Part shown: positions 11,336 to 21,383 of the stretch, piece by piece
Layout of the letters: every line of letters begins with the position of its first letter
Numbering within the stretch: position 1 is the stretch's first letter
Assembly: GCA_036940085.1 (NCBI GenBank)
Contig: JALLBK010000224.1
Location: forward strand, 1-38,375
Reading direction: 5' to 3'
Source of the DNA: Discostella pseudostelligera
Taxonomy: Eukaryota > Bacillariophyta > Thalassiosirophyceae > Thalassiosirales > Thalassiosiraceae
DNA: 38,375 bases
The notes under the pieces: generated by a model
Told to the model about the DNA's origin: nothing
Database searches by the model: none
Seen by the model: the letters and a program-made list of their open reading frames with translations, nothing else
Position numbers and translations under genes: made by a program

Positions 11336-12523
11336 TGATGAAATTACTGTTGGATTAATTATTGACGAGTAACTGAATGATTTATTGATAATATTGATCG
11401 ATATGGAGTAGATAGTGCATGTAAAGAAGATGAGCATAGGTATTATTTGGTGGAGGACGAGTGCGTATGGTTCATTCATCTTGCCTTGGTGGTTGTTGCT
11501 GTGTGGTGGTGAAGCGCGACACGTGGACCCTCCTCAGTCTCCCGCCAAAACTCTACACTTTGCAACGAGTAGGAACAATACAAATTTTACATACAAAGTC
11601 ACTCGTAGTCGGATTGAAGGGGATACAAAATGGATGTTAGTTGTGAAATTATGCTGCCGAACTGTTGCATATGGTCAACAAGGCAACAAGGCAGGAATGT
11701 GTGGTACAACTACAACAATCGCGCCAATGTGTATGCCTTTGCACGTCGTTATTGCCACTCACACCTCTCCTCCGCATCTTCATCATAGTATTGAATTAAG
11801 TATGATATCGATGAAGTCGGGATATTGAGGATGTATTATCGGCGGTATAATGGTGGATTTGTTAAAGTAATGGGGGTAGTCTTTCTACTCTAGTGTGTGG
11901 TGCTAGAGGACGGAAGTTATCCATAGGTAGGCTTTTATTTTAGTAATCGAGGAGGCGGGGAGCAGCACAGTATGGTAGCACTTCTAGCTGGTCGATACAT
12001 TCTAGGCTCGGGGCTTGAGTGGGAGGGAAAGTGAGTGATTCGTGGTACTTGTGTCCCCTACTGATTGGCTCTCGCCGTTTCCGTCCTCTTTCGATGCATG
12101 ATTTTGTTCATGAATTCAATGATTATCGCTATTATAACAGTATTAAACAACATATGTTTCAGAATGCATGCATGTGGTTGTATCGTTGGTCATCAAATGA
12201 TTGTTTGCTCGAGCGCGCTTGTTATCTTTCTCAAACTGTATTTCATATCCGTCGTTTCAATTGTTTGGATTCATCACATGTTATCTTTCTCAAATAGTTT
12301 GTCGCATCTTACATGGCTATTGTTAGTGTTCATCACACGGTCGTTTGATTGCACTTCTCTTTCTCAAATTGAGATGTCACATCTGTCGTCAATCTCTCCT
12401 GGTTGGGCAACCACCTTGACTGGGCTCATACTCATTCTAACTCCACACGGCTGCACAATTACCATTGCGAGACGATCCATCGATCCATGTCCGTTTCAGG
12501 GCAGCTTCCAACGATCAAATTGT
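11336..12523. other. Intergenic region: helicase promoter and pseudokinase 3' flank
   Basis: This 1.2-kb stretch lacks a supported gene. Open frames on the plus strand near 12065-12646 run antisense into the pseudokinase 3' end and show no protein-like composition. Sites seen near the helicase start are CACGTG at 11520-11525 and TCTCCCGCCA (E2F-like) at 11538-11547. Degenerate repeats occupy 12215-12395. Confidence 0.5.
12215..12395. repeat. Degenerate tandem repeat, unit about 60-75 bp
   Basis: The word CTTTCTCAAA recurs at 12226-12235, 12285-12294 and 12359-12368. Each copy is followed by a diverged TTTCATATC(C)GTCGT / GTCACATCTGTCGTC segment, and TTCATCACA recurs between them. No coding role is seen. 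It lies 130-310 bp beyond the pseudokinase stop, possibly in its 3' UTR. Confidence 0.45.
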
Positions 12524-15500
12524 TCAGAAGCCATCCCAAAAAGGATGATCGACAATCTCTTCCATGGATTTGGCACGTGCGTGTTTCCCACAGAGACATT
12601 TCGATATCAATTCCACACCATTGGCAGATGTTCCCATGGACAGTAGCTTCTTCGTAACTTTCAGGAGATGACGATCATCGCTCCATTTTAGGATGCATTT
12701 CGAGGCGTCCTCGTGATGGTACTTGTTATTTTGCATCTTCTTCTGTAGGAACAATCGGAATAACGACTCTCCAGCTAGTACTTCATACAAGAGCTTGCCA
12801 AATGCCCAAACGTCCACAGTTGGCTCCGCCACCAATGATTGGGCCACCGATGCAAACTTCCTCTCGTGATCAATCTTGTCACGCATAACGACGAATGCCT
12901 CCGGTGGAGAGTGCAAACCCAATCGGGACGCGGGAAAGTGGCCTCCGGCGACCACCGATCCTATCAATCCTGTTATTTTCCACGTGGTACTACCAAACTT
13001 TCCAATGGTGCTGGAATCGATACATCCATGTATGATATTGTTCGTGTGCATTGTATGGAGAGACTTGGAAATGCCGTGTAGAAGATGTCGACTCTTGTGA
13101 AGATACTTCATTCTGTCATAGTTGGCCATTTGAGCAATGACATTGGCGAGAGTCTTCCTTGGAGCTTCCGTTGCAACGCAATAGTGAGAGGAAACATCAT
13201 ATGGAGGCAAATCATCTCCTACATCGTCAACGTGGTCGTCGTCTCTTTCCTTGGCAAGGTGATTTAATTCTTCAAATTGCTTGGAATCCAGTGTACGGTT
13301 GTGTAGTATCAAGTGATCCACATCCTTCCTGTATGCTTTTGAATCTGTGTAACAGAAGAGGCTGACTCGCTTCCCTCCATTTGGTGCAATCGGATCATCA
13401 TACTCAGTGCCACCATAATCAATGGCATCAAACATTTGCATATTCCAAGCATGACTCTTCGTTGTCGCTTCGCCCACAATTTCAAAGCGATTCCAAAACA
13501 GGCAACGCTTTCGTAACTCCTGCTCACATCGTGGCGTTGCGCATGAAACGACAGTCATGCTCCTGCAGTAACCATTGTCGTCATTCCCTCCTACTTTCTT
13601 TGCAAGACACAATGCAACTTTTTGAGGATATGAACAGAGAGACAGAATATCATGTACCACACTGACATACTCGTCGTTGGATTCACAAAGGAGATACCAC
13701 CAACTTGCTCCAAATCCCTCTCGCAGCACTGCAGCACCATTCATGGCGCCAAGATCAATTGGTAGATCGATAATGGATATGGCAAGAATCACCTCGTGTT
13801 GAAGCGAGTTGCGACAGGCAAGTTGAATTGGGAGCATTCCATTCCCATCGACAATTGTTGCAGTGCTCGGTGATGCTTTGAGTATGGACAATACGACAGA
13901 TGCATCGTGGAAGTTACGATCCAGAGCCAAGTGGAGTGCATTTCTAGACTCCGAACCTTTATCCAGTGCGGCTAACCGCCCACCATCTCCGTGGAGGAGC
14001 GCCTCGATCATGTCCTTACCCGCCAGCGATTGGATAGCTCTCGTTAATGGAGTTTCACCAGCATTGTTTTTGCACATACCCACCACGGCAGGAGGCGGAT
14101 TGCTGTCAACTCGGGCGGTTGTCATCGACCAATCATGATAAGCCTTCAGTAGAAGATTAACCACCCTCGCACCATCGTCTCCACGTAAAGCTGCAGCGGC
14201 TGTATGCAAGGGCAAGTTGCCATCATTATCTTTCACTCCCACCGCACCGGGGAACATTTCCAATAACAATTCGACCGAGAAGATGGTATAGGTTGTTGTC
14301 GTGGCAAGTAAATCTTGATATGATATCACTGCTAAATGTAACGGTAGTAGGCCATAGTGATTCTGAACAGACGCCGCTCCGGGAAAACGCCGTCCAAGTT
14401 CTTCAATCATAATCACATTCCCGGATGCTGCGGCCATATGCAATGGCAAATTTCCCTCAATGTCAAGTTTGTGCACGGCACTGGGCTCGTACTCGATGAT
14501 ATCACGGACTAATTGCTCTGGTAGATCGATAGTTGTAGGATTGCTACTCTCGTGCCCAATATTATTCAGTTCACCGCCAAAGAAAGCAAGTGTATGGACT
14601 AAGTTCTGATCATTCCTTACGTCTTTCATTTCCATCAACCAAGGATTGGCATTGATCATATGCGAGATTTGTTTCCAGTTGCGATGCTCGATGGCCTTCA
14701 ATGCTTGTTGATACCGTTTGGTAATGAGCGATGGTGACATTAACATGGATTGTATCCTGGCAGTTGAAGAAGTAGTGGTAGTGGTAGTGGCGGAGTTATT
14801 GTGAGTATCATCATAGAAGTCATTGCCATCCTCCAAGATATCAATTTCTGTCCCGTCCGTGTCAATGATGGAAGATTCCGAAAGATGGTACAATAACGAT
14901 TCTTTGAAGAAATCAATGACATTGAATCGATCTTGGGATGGTGGTGGAATTGACAATGTCTCCTCCTCTACCCTCTCTTGCAAATTGCTGACGGTAGAAA
15001 CAATCTCTTTCGTGTCCGCAATGCTTATCTCGGCGGTGACTGCATTCGATTCAGAATTGGTATTCGATGACTTCTTGGTGAAGGTCCGTCTTCTGCCGTT
15101 CACCGGCCTCACATCCGTTGTCGTACCATTATCCTGTAATTTCTTTTCAAATGTGCTCCTGCGATGATGCAAATTCTTTCTCCGCACTCTGTCATGTTTT
15201 GGCTTTGATGTCATTGCATGTCGACCTCCAATGAATAGGAGGTGTAGTGTGCTAATCGACACATGCCCACCTCTCTTGGCATCTCCATGTTGCTGTGTTG
15301 GAATTCTGCAGTCGATTGAGAATTGCCGAATGAGCACTTTCCGCTGTTGATAATTCCTATCTCCCTGCAAAATCAGGTGGGATAGATGCATTGCAGTCTC
15401 GCCTTCCTCACCGCCGTTGTTGCCATTTAGCTTTCCATATTCACCATCGTGATTGTTCGTGTGACCAGTATGTGGAGAACTGACAGGATGATAATGCGGA

Positions 15501-17029
15501 TGCTTTGGCGGTGTTACCATCGTGAACCAACTTGCCCCACGATCATACAAGGCAGTAGGTGCCATACCTATTCCATTACTACCCTTCATTTGCTTCAATG
15601 ACAATGTCGGCGTACGCTGCAAATCTTCATACACTCGACCGTCAATACTCACTGCCGAGACGATATTGGGATCACGTGTCCAACGTTTGGCACCGGATTG
15701 CAACCATCGAGCGGAGATTGTGTTCCTCCCCCCTTCGTTATTGGGAAGAGTGGTGGCACGTATGATTGCATTGTAGGCCTCGTGGAATCGGAGTAGACGT
15801 TCTGTGTTTGGATCCATAGTGTTGCTGTTGTAGGAAGAGGATACTGTTGTTGGATGACAACGAACTGTTGTAGGTTGATAAGGGCGCTGAACTATATTTG
15901 ATGTTGATGCCGGGGTCGTCGTCGGCATTCCGTTAGCACACTCCTTGTACATTGCCTTCTTCTGGATTTGCGTAGCCATCGTAGAAGAATTTAACTCATG
16001 TAATCTTGAATGATCAATATGGTGGCTGTGCTGCATTGCATTTGATTTCGGAGTTGTCGCCGTCCTACTGTTGTCACCCTCATTATGAAGGGCCTTCTTC
16101 TGGATTTGGGTAGCCATCGTCGAAGAAGATGACTTATGAAATCTTGAATACTGTACTGCCTTTGATTTGGGAGTTGTCGTCGTCTCACTGTTCTCACTCT
16201 CATCATGAATGGCCTTCTTCTGGATTTGCGTCGTAGCAATAGCAGAAGATGATGCTGTCTCAGGAACTATTGCATGATTGATATGATGGTGGTTACGGTG
16301 GCGTTGTACTATATATGATTTCGGGGTTGTCTTTCCATCTTTGACAATCTCATTATGAATCGCTTTCATCGTGGGTTGCGTGTTACTAGCAGGACGATGC
16401 TTCGTCAAGTCTGTTATTTCTGGTGATATTGGTGGCATAGCTGCTGCTGCTGCTGCTGCTGCTGTAGTTTTAGTTGTTGTTGCACATGAATGTTCCAATT
16501 TTTGTGGCGGTGATGACAATGGCGGTGATGACAATTCCTTCTTCCTCCGTTCCTCATCTTGTGCTGCACGATCCGATATCCATCGCAATGCCCTCCGACG
16601 TCCCTTGGATAATAGATTGCTATTCATTACTTGCTGTCGCGACGAATAATGCTGCTGATTGGAATGCCTTTGCTGGGGAGAACCCAACTGAGCTGCAGTC
16701 GACCGATGAGCAGTATTTGCACTGGAATCATGACAATGAATGTTATTTGAACTGGAATGTTGTCTTGCTATGTATTGCGATTGCCTGTTAGCATTGACAT
16801 TGCTTGATGATGGTATTGCAAGATGATGGGGAAGTGCAACATCACACTGGGAAGGAGACGATGAACTGGATGATTCCTTCTCCAGAAGCAGCCCCCGCCG
16901 TTTCAGTATATCCCCGGTGTGACGTACTATGTCGCTGAGATTTAATTGATCATCGTAGTCGTCGTCACTGATGTCGTCGTCGTCATATCGTCGTATCGTC
17001 GTCGTCGTCGTGTCGGTGGCGGCCGCCAT
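12524..17029 (-). CDS. Ankyrin-repeat protein with C-terminal pseudokinase domain
   Basis: A single exon of 1501 residues, starting at the ATG of MAAATD (17029). A TTG two codons earlier is not used. The first ~700 residues are His/Ser/Thr/Asn-rich and contain a degenerate repeat with TQIQKKA(I/L/M)H(D/N)E. About 800-1080 holds ankyrin repeats (EGNLPLHMAAASGN, YGLLPLHLAV, DGNLPLHTAAAAL, NALHLALDRN). The last ~300 residues follow the kinase fold: YCVATEAPRKTLANVI, then LHTMHTNNIIHGCID (HRD replaced by HGC), then ITGLIGS (DFG replaced by LIG), HSPPEAF (APE-like) and VDVWAFGKLLYEVLAG. Both the catalytic Asp and the Mg-binding Asp are missing, so this is probably a scaffold or allosteric pseudokinase binding partners through ankyrins. 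It has no introns although neighbouring genes do. Partners are unknown. Confidence 0.85.
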   Translation of the reverse strand: MAAATDTTTTTIRRYDDDDISDDDYDDQLNLSDIVRHTGDILKRRGLLLEKESSSSSSPSQCDVALPHHLAIPSSSNVNANRQSQYIARQHSSSNNIHCHDSSANTAHRSTAAQLGSPQQRHSNQQHYSSRQQVMNSNLLSKGRRRALRWISDRAAQDEERRKKELSSPPLSSPPQKLEHSCATTTKTTAAAAAAAAMPPISPEITDLTKHRPASNTQPTMKAIHNEIVKDGKTTPKSYIVQRHRNHHHINHAIVPETASSSAIATTQIQKKAIHDESENSETTTTPKSKAVQYSRFHKSSSSTMATQIQKKALHNEGDNSRTATTPKSNAMQHSHHIDHSRLHELNSSTMATQIQKKAMYKECANGMPTTTPASTSNIVQRPYQPTTVRCHPTTVSSSYNSNTMDPNTERLLRFHEAYNAIIRATTLPNNEGGRNTISARWLQSGAKRWTRDPNIVSAVSIDGRVYEDLQRTPTLSLKQMKGSNGIGMAPTALYDRGASWFTMVTPPKHPHYHPVSSPHTGHTNNHDGEYGKLNGNNGGEEGETAMHLSHLILQGDRNYQQRKVLIRQFSIDCRIPTQQHGDAKRGGHVSISTLHLLFIGGRHAMTSKPKHDRVRRKNLHHRRSTFEKKLQDNGTTTDVRPVNGRRRTFTKKSSNTNSESNAVTAEISIADTKEIVSTVSNLQERVEEETLSIPPPSQDRFNVIDFFKESLLYHLSESSIIDTDGTEIDILEDGNDFYDDTHNNSATTTTTTSSTARIQSMLMSPSLITKRYQQALKAIEHRNWKQISHMINANPWLMEMKDVRNDQNLVHTLAFFGGELNNIGHESSNPTTIDLPEQLVRDIIEYEPSAVHKLDIEGNLPLHMAAASGNVIMIEELGRRFPGAASVQNHYGLLPLHLAVISYQDLLATTTTYTIFSVELLLEMFPGAVGVKDNDGNLPLHTAAAALRGDDGARVVNLLLKAYHDWSMTTARVDSNPPPAVVGMCKNNAGETPLTRAIQSLAGKDMIEALLHGDGGRLAALDKGSESRNALHLALDRNFHDASVVLSILKASPSTATIVDGNGMLPIQLACRNSLQHEVILAISIIDLPIDLGAMNGAAVLREGFGASWWYLLCESNDEYVSVVHDILSLCSYPQKVALCLAKKVGGNDDNGYCRSMTVVSCATPRCEQELRKRCLFWNRFEIVGEATTKSHAWNMQMFDAIDYGGTEYDDPIAPNGGKRVSLFCYTDSKAYRKDVDHLILHNRTLDSKQFEELNHLAKERDDDHVDDVGDDLPPYDVSSHYCVATEAPRKTLANVIAQMANYDRMKYLHKSRHLLHGISKSLHTMHTNNIIHGCIDSSTIGKFGSTTWKITGLIGSVVAGGHFPASRLGLHSPPEAFVVMRDKIDHERKFASVAQSLVAEPTVDVWAFGKLLYEVLAGESLFRLFLQKKMQNNKYHHEDASKCILKWSDDRHLLKVTKKLLSMGTSANGVELISKCLCGKHARAKSMEEIVDHPFWDGF
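15950..16370 (-). repeat. In-frame coding repeats, unit about 120-150 bp
   Basis: Three clear units and one partial unit lie inside the ankyrin/pseudokinase gene. Each contains GCCTTCTTCTGGATTTG (plus-strand reading), then a GATTT(C/G)GG(A/G)GTTGTC block and a (C/T)TCAT(T/C)ATGAA block. They encode degenerate copies of 'TQIQKKA.H.E......TTTPKS..VQ.SR'. Unit lengths differ by multiples of three, so the frame is kept. The repeats lie in the disordered N-terminal half. Confidence 0.7.
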
Positions 17030-17180
17030 GGTCAAAGTTCAAGTGGCGAGTGGCGATGGACGTATGGTATGGTCGGGTGTAGCTTGCGCGCGCGCGGTGG
17101 GCGGTGGGGCGAAAATGGCGGGAAAGTACTATGTCGCTGAGATTTAATTGATCATCGTAGTCGTCGTCACTGATGTCGTC
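16924..17180. repeat. 55-bp exact direct repeat, copies 16924-16978 and 17126-17180
   Basis: The two copies are identical over 55 bp and offset by 202 bp. The inner copy encodes DISDDDYDDQLNLSDIV near the N terminus of the ankyrin/pseudokinase protein. The outer copy lies 97-151 bp upstream of the start codon and is open in the same sense, within a 99-codon frame beginning with ATG at 17279. No good splice pair was found to join the outer copy to the gene, so I read it as a duplicated promoter/5'-coding segment. Confidence 0.85.
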
Positions 17181-17909
17181 ATGTACAGAAGCAGCAGCAG
17201 CATTGTCTGGTATGACATGATCACTGCCATCATCAGCGGCAGTATCAGCATAGAATCTATGATGCGGAGAACGCGTCATTCGTTTAGGATACGATCCGAT
17301 GGAAGAGTTGCGGCGCCTCTACCTCTAGCAGTTGTGGAGGAGGAGCAATGGCAATGGCAATGGCGACGGAGAGGAACATGTGTAATGTGTTGCTGGCATT
17401 GTTGGTGTTATTTCTCTTCGCTCTTGATTGTTGCCAAGCCCCCTTATTCGCACGTGCTGTTGGTTTGCGGTGTGAAGTGCTCTCTCCTTAATACCATTGT
17501 ATGTGTAGGTCTGGTGGAACATGCCAGTTGGACTAATCTCATGGTCGACGGCAATGGTTCATGGTTCGGGTATGGTTGGTGCAGGTTGGTGCAACTGCTG
17601 CTGCAGTCAGCAAGTTGGAGTCGTAAAATGGCGGGAAGAATATTTGGCGAAGACAAAGTGGCGAATATGGCGGGAAGACTGTGGCTCAGTCCGCACGCAA
17701 TATCGTACGCAATGCAAAGGCAAAACGATGCAACAGTGCATGCATTCATGGTAATATTATCTTAGGTTAGGTATCATCGACATCGAATCTAACAATGCAA
17801 TAGCCTACCATAGCAATAGATATTGTAGCAAAATAGGTGCAATAGGCAAACAAACAATTCATTACAATAATGTTTTACTCATCTATCCCAATTTTCACAA
17901 CGACAATTA
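17030..17909 (-). promoter_or_regulatory. Upstream region of ankyrin/pseudokinase gene with E2F-like sites
   Basis: This 880-bp stretch separates two minus-strand genes. It contains TGGCGGGAAAG at 17116-17126 (about 90 bp before the ATG), TGGCGGGAAGAA at 17629-17640 and TGGCGGGAAGAC at 17668-17679. Two TGGCGA(A) half-like words lie between the last two. It also contains the outer copy of the 55-bp repeat. No gene is supported; plus-strand frames at 17148-17765 look like chance. Confidence 0.5.
17629..17680 (-). promoter_or_regulatory. Paired E2F-like sites
   Basis: Two copies of TGGCGGGAAGA(A/C) flank TTGGCGAAGAC and GTGGCGAATA. The arrangement closely matches the cluster at 29182-29221 upstream of the channel gene. 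The E2F/DP assignment rests only on the TTCCCGCC core. Confidence 0.45.
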
Positions 17910-20611
17910 TTAGGTTGTTGTTTGGTCCGCTGGAACCGCCACCACCACCACCTCCTCCTCTTCGGTAACATCCACATCTCCAATCCCAGAATTATAACTC
18001 CCCGGAGAGTCGAACACAGGACGAAGCTCTTGTGGTCGCTGCTGCTGCTTCGTTTGCTGAATATGAACCTTGTCTTGGCCCACCTCCTCCTCGGTATGCT
18101 TCTCCTCGTCGTCGTTGTTGTTGCTCTCAACCACCACGTCCTCCTCCTCGTGGTCGTCATTCAAGTTCAGACCATCCAATTCCGGCATCGCCTCCTCCTG
18201 CTCTCGACACATACCCAAAGGATCCAACACCTGCGCCGAAGGAGGAGCTCCGACAACAGCGGTAGTACTCCCACGCTTACTACCACCACCACCCCTCACC
18301 GCAAGTTCCTTATCCATCACGTTCACCTGCTTGCAAGGATATGCCAATGCAAACAACAAATCCAAATGTTGCGGTGAGGCCTGGCTCAACGTTCCAATGG
18401 GAGGTAAGTTTCCCATAATGTACTCTCGTGTCCGTCGGGGCTTGGTTCGGGTGACTTCGCCATTAGCCGACGTGATGCGTACATCGTCCTCATTGCTGCC
18501 TACGGAACGATTGTCGACATCTCCAAACCCAGCACCTCCACCACCAGCACCGCCTCCCAATCCGCCACCACCATTACCAATGGCATTCCCGCCACCCCCC
18601 AATCCCACCGCTCTACGTGAAACGGCACGCAAAAATCGTCGATTCCACTTATTCACTACCTTCATCGAAATCATACTCCTACCCAATCGAAACTGAACTG
18701 GTTGATTCGATACCAACTCCACCGGTTTTCTCAAATACAAATAACTCCCATTTGAACTACCCGCATCGACAAAGACAAACTCTCCATTCTTATATCGTAT
18801 CGTCGCATGTCGAGCACTAACCGTCCTATAATCCAATACCATATCACTTCCCGAACTACGTCCCAATAACAATGGACGTGTACCATTCTTACCATCCGGT
18901 TTGAGTAGGGTACTAAAACTTAATTGAAATCGTGTATTAAATAACCGTTGGGCCATTTCATGCTTCGTCGCCACCAGGAGAGAGAGGTAGGGTGGTTCCA
19001 ATGAACTCTTGAATAGTTTCACAAATCGTCCATCTTTTAACTTGAAATCGGATCGGAAGGTGGTTTTACATACCGAGCAGGTGGCATCGACACTGCTTAG
19101 GAAGCAGACTTGATTGTCGGCCTCGGCGGTATGCCATTTGCGTAAGCAGTCGACATGGACGTAACGGGTGTCGCCGAGACATTTGCACGGTGTGATCATG
19201 GGATTGGAGGGGGTGTCTTCTTCGTCGAAACACATGTAGCAAGTGGGTGCATCGCGATGGACAGAAGAAGGATGGGAGGGTTTGTTGGGATTGTTGCGAC
19301 GGGAGGAGGCGGAACCTTGCTCGCCGCGGGAGGAATCGTCCGAATTTTCTATTTGTTTTGGGATGAGTGAGTGAGTGGGTGCAGGTTGGGTATGAGTTTG
19401 TCGAGGAGAGAAAAGGCGGGGAGGGGGGTAATCGTTGGAAGCATGAGCATGAAGACAATCAACGAGTGATGAGAAGTCGAATGATGAATAAGACAAAGCA
19501 AAAAAGGGGCATTCGATGCACACTCATCCCCTCCCCATCATCGGTAAAGGTGGAACGAGCCTCGACACCAAACAAACACCACCACCACCTCCTTCAACAA
19601 TAACCTCAAAATGACAACAACACCGTCTTAGTGTAACTTACCACCATCCGTCTCGGCCAAATCCGAAAACACTCCCCCACCACTCGTCGTATCCCTCATA
19701 ATCTTGGCAATCTTCTCTTCACTCAACACTCTATTCTCCTTCCCATCATGTGTCTCAATCACCACCACACCCACACTTCCCACTCGTAAAAAGTCCCCCA
19801 CCTGCAATACATGCTGTGCCGGCGGGTGCTTCCTATCCCCTAATAATCGACAAGTACCACTATGACGACTGAAGGCTTCGGGGGCGGGGACTACCCAAAA
19901 GGATTTATTATGGGTCGTCACGAGCAATTGACAGGCGCGCGTGTCGGATAATTCATAGCGTTGGAGCTTTCGGCCAATGTGGAGGGCGTATTCGTGTCCT
20001 AGATCTGGTCCCATTCCTGCTGCACCACCTCCTCCCCCTGCGCCACTGCCACTGGGGTTGCTGCGATGATGATTGCGATTCGTGCCCTGAATGATGACTC
20101 CCTCGGGCTTGACATGAAATTGGGTGAATTTCTTTTTATTGTTGGGGGTGTTGTTGTTGGCCAAAGAAGAATTGTTGTTGTTGCAGGGATAGACACGGAC
20201 TTCTACCTGGGTGTCTAGACGGGAATTGATATCGGAGGCTAGATTGAGACTACTACTTGAACTTGAGCATTGCTGCTGCGATGATTGCTGTTGTTGTTGT
20301 TGTTGTTGATTTTGGTTTGAGGGGGAGGCGGCCATGGCGGCAGAGGAGGGGGGAGGGCCGAGCTGTGGCACGGAGGTTAGTGTGGTGGGCGTAGTTGATG
20401 CTGCAGCTGCATTAGGATGATGATGATGATTAGAGTGACGATGGTAGAATGCCGTAGGCGAGGGGAGGAGGGCTGCTGTACTAATAGTAATACCCCCGGC
20501 GGTGGCGGTGTTGCGGCTTACAGAGGGCACTCGTGGACCGCTGCTGCCTGCCGTTGCTGTCCCCCTATTTGCAGAGGCGGCATTGTCATTCAATGGAGAT
20601 CGGGGATGCAT
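17910..20611 (-). CDS. FHA / RING-CH / FHA protein, probable E3 ubiquitin ligase (2 exons)
   Basis: Exons 20611-19642 and 19348-17910 flank a 293-bp intron (donor GTAAGT, acceptor AAATAG, phase 1 on both sides) and give 802 residues. About 220-310 is a diverged FHA-like fold (LHIGRKLQRYEL...LQVGDFLRVGSVGVVVIET). A C4HC3 RING-CH finger follows: C360, C363, C378, C380, H388, C391, C414, C417 (CYMCFDEE, CKCLGDTRYVHVDC, CSVC). A canonical FHA lies at about 480-550: LLGRSSGSDMVL, SARHATI, GSSNGSYLYL. The tail is Gly/Glu-rich and disordered. RING-CH domains recruit E2 enzymes, and FHA domains bind phosphothreonine, so the likely job is phosphorylation-dependent ubiquitination. Unlike MARCH ligases it has no obvious transmembrane helices. 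It is divergent from the SAM synthetase gene. Confidence 0.85.
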
Positions 20612-21383
20612 TGTTCAAATATCTTTACTACGATACTGTTGTGGCTGTTGGTAGGAGGGCGGGTGGGTAGAGTAGGGGTGGCGATGTCGTCGACTTTGCT
20701 GGTCATCTGTGTCTGTAGTCATTGTGGGCATTTCTTCCGTTGCTTGTTGTTGTTGTTCGTTATTGCATGCACTGCAACGACGACAAACAAACAGAAAAAA
20801 GGAGGAGAAGAACTTCTGCGAGCTTCTGCGATGACGTCGTTAGGTCTGGCTGGCGGTCGATCTGGATGGGATAGGTGGCAATGGTCTGTCTGTCGCATGG
20901 AATTTCGCAACACTCCGACTGGTCTGTCTGCCGCCTCCACCACCTACTCCTACATACATCATACCGCCACCTTCCTCTCGCTCACTTTCCACGTGGCTGG
21001 TCCGTCTGTCCGTCGAATTTTTGAATTTGCATCATCACATAAGGAACTGATACCATTCCCGCATGCGTATTCCTTTGTAGAATGGGTACCAGAATGGCAC
21101 GTGGCGAGATCGCATCTTTCGTCATTGGATCTTTTTGAAAAAAAATTGTTTGTGGCGCCAAGCGAAGACTTCCCCAACAAAACAAGCAAAGCAAAAGAGA
21201 GAGCAAAGCACGCGTCATTCGTCATCCACAGCCACACACACTGCCCGCCAATCTTCCATCATTTATCATTGAAAGTGGGATCGTCCGTCGGCATTTATTT
21301 TGTCGTCATTGTTCATTTTTCTCTTCATTGAACGATCCATCTACAATCCACAATCCCCCTACTCAATCATCAAATCGCCAATC
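20612..21383. promoter_or_regulatory. Divergent promoter of FHA-RING and SAM synthetase genes
   Basis: 772 bp between two start codons on opposite strands. It contains CCACGTGG (20989-20996) and CACGTG (21098-21103), G-box/E-box palindromes of the kind bound by bHLH or bZIP factors, and a CTGCCCGCCA (21241-21250) loosely E2F-like. The A/C-rich leader before the SAM synthetase ATG is typical of a 5' UTR. The long plus-strand frame at 20417-21331 is not protein-like. Confidence 0.5.

Noticed and set aside
11336..11479. 48-residue N-terminal extension of the helicase from the ATG at 11479
   Set aside because: The extension is hydrophobic/Ile-rich and AT-rich, unlike the RGG arm, and the ATG at 11335 directly precedes the low-complexity arm typical of the protein.
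12065..12646. 193-codon plus-strand frame downstream of the pseudokinase gene
   Set aside because: It overlaps the pseudokinase 3' end in antisense and the degenerate repeats; no ordered motif and no upstream signals.
16983..17279. Alternative first exon of the pseudokinase gene using the ATG at 17279
   Set aside because: The frame carries the duplicated DISDDDYDDQLNLSDIV block, but I found no donor/acceptor pair that joins it in phase to the main gene. Kept as a finding, not as an exon.
17148..17765. 205-codon plus-strand frame in the pseudokinase promoter
   Set aside because: Composition is skewed by GTC/GTT microsatellite sequence and the duplicated 55-bp block; no protein-like conservation.
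20417..21331. Long plus-strand frame across the FHA gene 5' end and divergent promoter
   Set aside because: It crosses the coding start of the FHA-RING gene and the SAM synthetase leader, is Cys/Arg/Trp-rich and has no domain-like segment.
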